The translations under genes were made by a program, and so were the position numbers. This document shows, piece after piece, positions 23,053 to 24,844 of a stretch of DNA of 24,844 nt. The notes under the pieces are model-generated. The model saw nothing but the letters and a program-made list of their open reading frames with translations. It had not been told where the DNA came from and did no database searches. The first letter of the stretch is position 1; each line of letters starts with the position of its first letter. Source of the stretch: Caldivirga sp. UBA161 (GTDB lineage Archaea > Thermoproteota > Thermoprotei > Thermoproteales > Thermocladiaceae); contig NZ_DAXS01000076.1 in assembly GCF_002506515.1 (NCBI RefSeq), forward strand, positions 1 to 24,844, read 5' to 3'.

Positions 23053-23805
23053 ATGAGGGTTACCTTCCTGGGCGTCGGTGGTTGGGTTTCAATGCCCTGG
23101 CTAAACCACCCATCAATACTGGTTGAGGCCAAGGGGGCTAGGCTTCTTCTTGATGCTGGGGAGGGGTCGTATAGGCAGTTGAGGAGGTGCACTGGCATTG
23201 ATGTTGACTCAATAGATGCAGTCATAGTGACTCATGGGCATGGCGACCACATCCTCGGCTTACCCTCATACATACTGATGGCTGGTTCAAGGGGCATTAA
23301 GCTAAGCGTAATGGCTCCAAGTTACGTTATTGATGGATTAATGAACCTAATTAAGGCAACTCACATTCAGCAATACGCTACTGCACTTAACCCAATACCA
23401 ATCAATATATCCAATGAGCCATCCCTGGTAACTGAATTAAAGGGTGTCAGGATCTATGCTGTTAAGGTTAATCATAGTGTGGAGGCTATAGCCATTAAGT
23501 TAATTGACCAAGATGGCTCATGCCTAACCTACAGTGGTGATACTGCGCCATCACGTTCATTAATCGAGTTGGCTAAGGGCTGTGATGTATTGATTCATGA
23601 GGCTAGTGGGAATCCAGGCTTTGAGGATGAGGCACATAGGCATGGCCATAGTACCGTTAGGGATGCAATTAATATTGCTAAGGAGGCTGGGGTTAAGCAG
23701 CTAATACTAACTCACTTCTACACCATTAACCCCATTATAAGTGAGTTAAACGAGGGATTAAGCCTAATGGTACCGTATGAGTGCTCAATGATCGAAATTA
23801 AGTAG
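23053..23805 (+). CDS. Metallo-beta-lactamase-fold hydrolase, RNase Z-like
   Basis: A 250-residue zinc-dependent hydrolase of the metallo-beta-lactamase fold. The N-terminal FLGVGGWVSMP resembles the FLGTG start of RNase Z. THGHGDHILGLP carries His61, His63, Asp65 and His66. VNHSVEA holds His141, TYSGDTAPS Asp163, HGHST is the RNase Z-type late motif, and LTHFY contains His221. The catalytic set is complete. It is shorter than typical RNase Z proteins (around 300 residues) and I do not see the flexible arm that clamps the tRNA, so it may not be the tRNA 3' processing enzyme. It could be an RNase Z relative acting on other phosphodiesters. The ATG at 23053 has AATTTAAAGG (about 23030-23039) upstream. 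It is probably transcribed alone. Confidence 0.87.
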   Translation: MRVTFLGVGGWVSMPWLNHPSILVEAKGARLLLDAGEGSYRQLRRCTGIDVDSIDAVIVTHGHGDHILGLPSYILMAGSRGIKLSVMAPSYVIDGLMNLIKATHIQQYATALNPIPINISNEPSLVTELKGVRIYAVKVNHSVEAIAIKLIDQDGSCLTYSGDTAPSRSLIELAKGCDVLIHEASGNPGFEDEAHRHGHSTVRDAINIAKEAGVKQLILTHFYTINPIISELNEGLSLMVPYECSMIEIK

Positions 23806-23816
23806 GAGCCAAGTAT

Positions 23817-24167
23817 TTATTCAATGTTCTTAATCTCCCTTAAAAGCCTCCTAAGGAACTCCCTCCTACGCCTAATCCCACTAAGCTTACCATCCACATT
23901 ACTCAACGGAACCCCCAGCCCCCTGGCCTCGGCCACAGCCCTTTGAACATTAGCTTCCTCAATACGTAACCACTCGTACATAACCTTAATCCTCCTAACC
24001 TCACTGTAAGCATCATAAACCTGCGGCTCAACATTAATACCTAGGTATTCACTAAGCCACTTAACCCTAGCCTCCTCATTATTCCTAATAGCCCTTGAGG
24101 CATCAATACCCCCAAGGAACCTCGCGTACCTACTGGTCAGTAGCTTAATTATAGGTGATTCACTCAC
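23817..24167 (-). CDS. Unknown protein, overlaps upstream gene by 8 bases
   Basis: An unrecognised 116-residue basic helical protein. The start is GTG at 24167, 8 bases inside the upstream gene, which stops with TGA at 24160-24162. The two are therefore read from one mRNA, probably with coupled translation. Several helices can be predicted; the C terminus (GIRRRREFLRRLLREIKNIE) is strongly basic and could bind nucleic acid. The central segment (RIKVMYEWLRIEEANVQRAVAEA) looks like coiled coil. No domain is recognisable. Its 3' end converges on the metallo-hydrolase gene with 11 bases between. Confidence 0.7.
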   Translation of the reverse strand: MSESPIIKLLTSRYARFLGGIDASRAIRNNEEARVKWLSEYLGINVEPQVYDAYSEVRRIKVMYEWLRIEEANVQRAVAEARGLGVPLSNVDGKLSGIRRRREFLRRLLREIKNIE

Positions 24168-24489
24168 TCGGCATCAGCCTCTCAATAATCCTCTGCCCAA
24201 GGTACCTGTCCTCAACCCTACTTTCAACATTACCCACAGCCTCATCACTCACATTAACAGCCTCAATATCATTAACCTCAACCACCTCATCATTAATAGG
24301 CTTAAGCCTACCCACGGTAGTAGCCATGTTTAAATCAATCATTCTAAGTATTGCATAGAGGGAATGCTTATCTATCCTATTATTGTAAGCGTAAATTAAG
24401 GCTAACTCAAGAATCCTCCTACTGCCTACATTATCAGTAAGCCCCAAAGCCCTAATACTACTCAACAGTAATTGCCTACCCCTACCCAT
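24160..24489 (-). CDS. Unknown protein, first gene of a two-gene operon
   Basis: An unrecognised 109-residue protein. The ATG at 24489 (MGRGRQLLLSSIRALGL) is chosen over a GTG at 24501 because the TATA-like CTTTTAATGCG (minus strand, about 24511-24520) lies about 28 bases before it. The N-terminal half is helical (SRRILELALIYAYNN, RIDKHSLYAILRMID) and resembles part of a small DNA-binding helix-turn-helix protein. The second half is acidic and low in aromatics (DEVVEVNDIEAVNVSDEAVGN), probably disordered. It overlaps the next gene by 8 bases. It might form a complex with that basic protein, acidic tail against basic helix, but that is a guess. Confidence 0.68.
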   Translation of the reverse strand: MGRGRQLLLSSIRALGLTDNVGSRRILELALIYAYNNRIDKHSLYAILRMIDLNMATTVGRLKPINDEVVEVNDIEAVNVSDEAVGNVESRVEDRYLGQRIIERLMPSE

Positions 24490-24631
24490 GCCCGGTAGCA
24501 CTCATTAGCCGCATTAAAAGCTAACGTGTAGAAACTGTACTCATCATGAATTTAAAGTTTAAGTAAATAAGTGGCTACGTAAGTAGATTAATGATTCATT
24601 GGGAATAATTACCATGGATTATCGATATTAA

Positions 24632-24653
24632 CTATAGCTTAAGCTTGCTATAG
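24632..24653. promoter_or_regulatory. Inverted repeat upstream of the pilin-like gene
   Basis: CTATAGC (24632-24638) and GCTATAG (24647-24653) are perfect 7-base arms around TTAAGCTT, itself nearly symmetrical, so the whole 22-base block reads almost the same on both strands. It ends about 13 bases before the TATA element of the pilin-like gene, a good place for an activator or repressor. Confidence 0.5.
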
Positions 24654-24665
24654 ATTAATCCATAA

Positions 24666-24676
24666 AGCTTAAAAAG
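24666..24676 (+). promoter_or_regulatory. TATA box of the pilin-like gene
   Basis: AGCTTAAAAAG lies about 27 bases before the ATG at 24698, so the transcript is probably leaderless. Confidence 0.55.
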
Positions 24677-24697
24677 GCATACATTAATGAGTAATAC

Positions 24698-24844
24698 ATG
24701 GGTAATTCCAGTAAAAGGGCAAGGAAGGGTATTGAACCCATAGTGGCTGCAATACTACTAATAGTGATAACTGTAGTAGCCGCAATACTGCTCTACTTCT
24801 GGTTCTCAGGATACCTATCATCAACAACAACAAGAGTATCACAG
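24698..24844 (+). CDS. Archaeal type IV pilin/archaellin-like protein, start only
   Basis: The first 49 codons of a surface-structure subunit; the rest is outside the window. The N terminus carries a class III signal: a short basic stretch (SKRARKG) with the likely PibD/FlaK cleavage after Gly11, then IEPIVAAILLIVITVV continuing as one hydrophobic helix to about residue 36, followed by a Ser/Thr-rich part. This is the archaeal pilin N-terminal pattern (basic, Gly/Ala, then I-x-P with a long hydrophobic helix). It could be an adhesion pilin, a structural pilin or another secreted protein with this type of signal. An inverted repeat and TATA box lie upstream. Confidence 0.85.
   Translation, partial: MGNSSKRARKGIEPIVAAILLIVITVVAAILLYFWFSGYLSSTTTRVSQ

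Noticed and set aside
1..24844. CRISPR arrays, insertion sequences, integrase or attachment sites
   Set aside because: I looked for evenly spaced direct repeats, transposase motifs and a duplicated tRNA 3' end; none was seen. The tRNA's 3' end lies outside the window, so an attachment site there cannot be judged.

Overview
The window looks like chromosomal DNA from a hyperthermophilic crenarchaeon, most likely of the Thermoproteales and near Caldivirga or Vulcanisaeta. The evidence is an archaeal gene set (transcription factor TFS, archaeal HMG-CoA reductase, an archaeal PUA-containing NSUN6-type methyltransferase, a prepilin with a class III signal), heavy use of AGG and AUA codons, and the promoter layout. 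Almost every gene that starts a transcript has an A/T-rich TATA element about 26-30 bases before an ATG or GTG, so most first genes should be leaderless. The species assignment is inference from gene content.

Layout. 1-2.0 kb: a tRNA-Leu(CAA) cut by the window edge, a GH29 alpha-L-fucosidase and a small unknown gene. 2.1-7.9 kb: a uridine phosphorylase, then leftward genes for a SixA-like phosphatase, an overlapping cluster (MtnA isomerase, a small unknown protein, an NSUN6-like RNA m5C methyltransferase), an inositol-monophosphatase-family enzyme and a PfkB kinase. 8.0-11.0 kb: TFS followed by SurE, then three unrecognised genes. 11.0-16.9 kb: a GH31 alpha-xylosidase, a coiled-coil protein coupled to a PD-(D/E)XK nuclease-like protein, a GH1 beta-glycosidase and a GH12 endoglucanase. 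16.9-18.0 kb: a decayed stretch ending in a freshly broken Bcp-type peroxiredoxin. 18.0-20.9 kb: a methyltransferase, two convergent winged-helix regulators (one PadR) and HMG-CoA reductase. 20.9-21.7 kb: remnants of an MNT nucleotidyltransferase and of what looks like its HEPN partner, a dead toxin-antitoxin pair. 21.7-24.8 kb: a hexapeptide-repeat acyltransferase, a helical possibly ferritin-like protein, a metallo-beta-lactamase-fold hydrolase, two small overlapping unknown genes and the start of a pilin-like gene.

How the genes work together. GH12, GH31, GH1 and GH29 enzymes together match the bonds of fucosylated xyloglucan: endo-cleavage of the glucan, then removal of alpha-xylose, beta-galactose/beta-glucose and alpha-fucose. 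None shows a signal peptide, so the pathway is predicted to be cytoplasmic and to need an oligosaccharide importer outside this window. MtnA belongs to methylthioadenosine salvage and the uridine phosphorylase to nucleoside salvage. The best candidates for something undescribed are the coiled-coil/nuclease pair at 13.3-14.6 kb and the paired PadR-like regulators with a tryptophan/proline/glycine tail and an operator-like palindrome. The two decayed loci show that accessory genes have been lost here recently.
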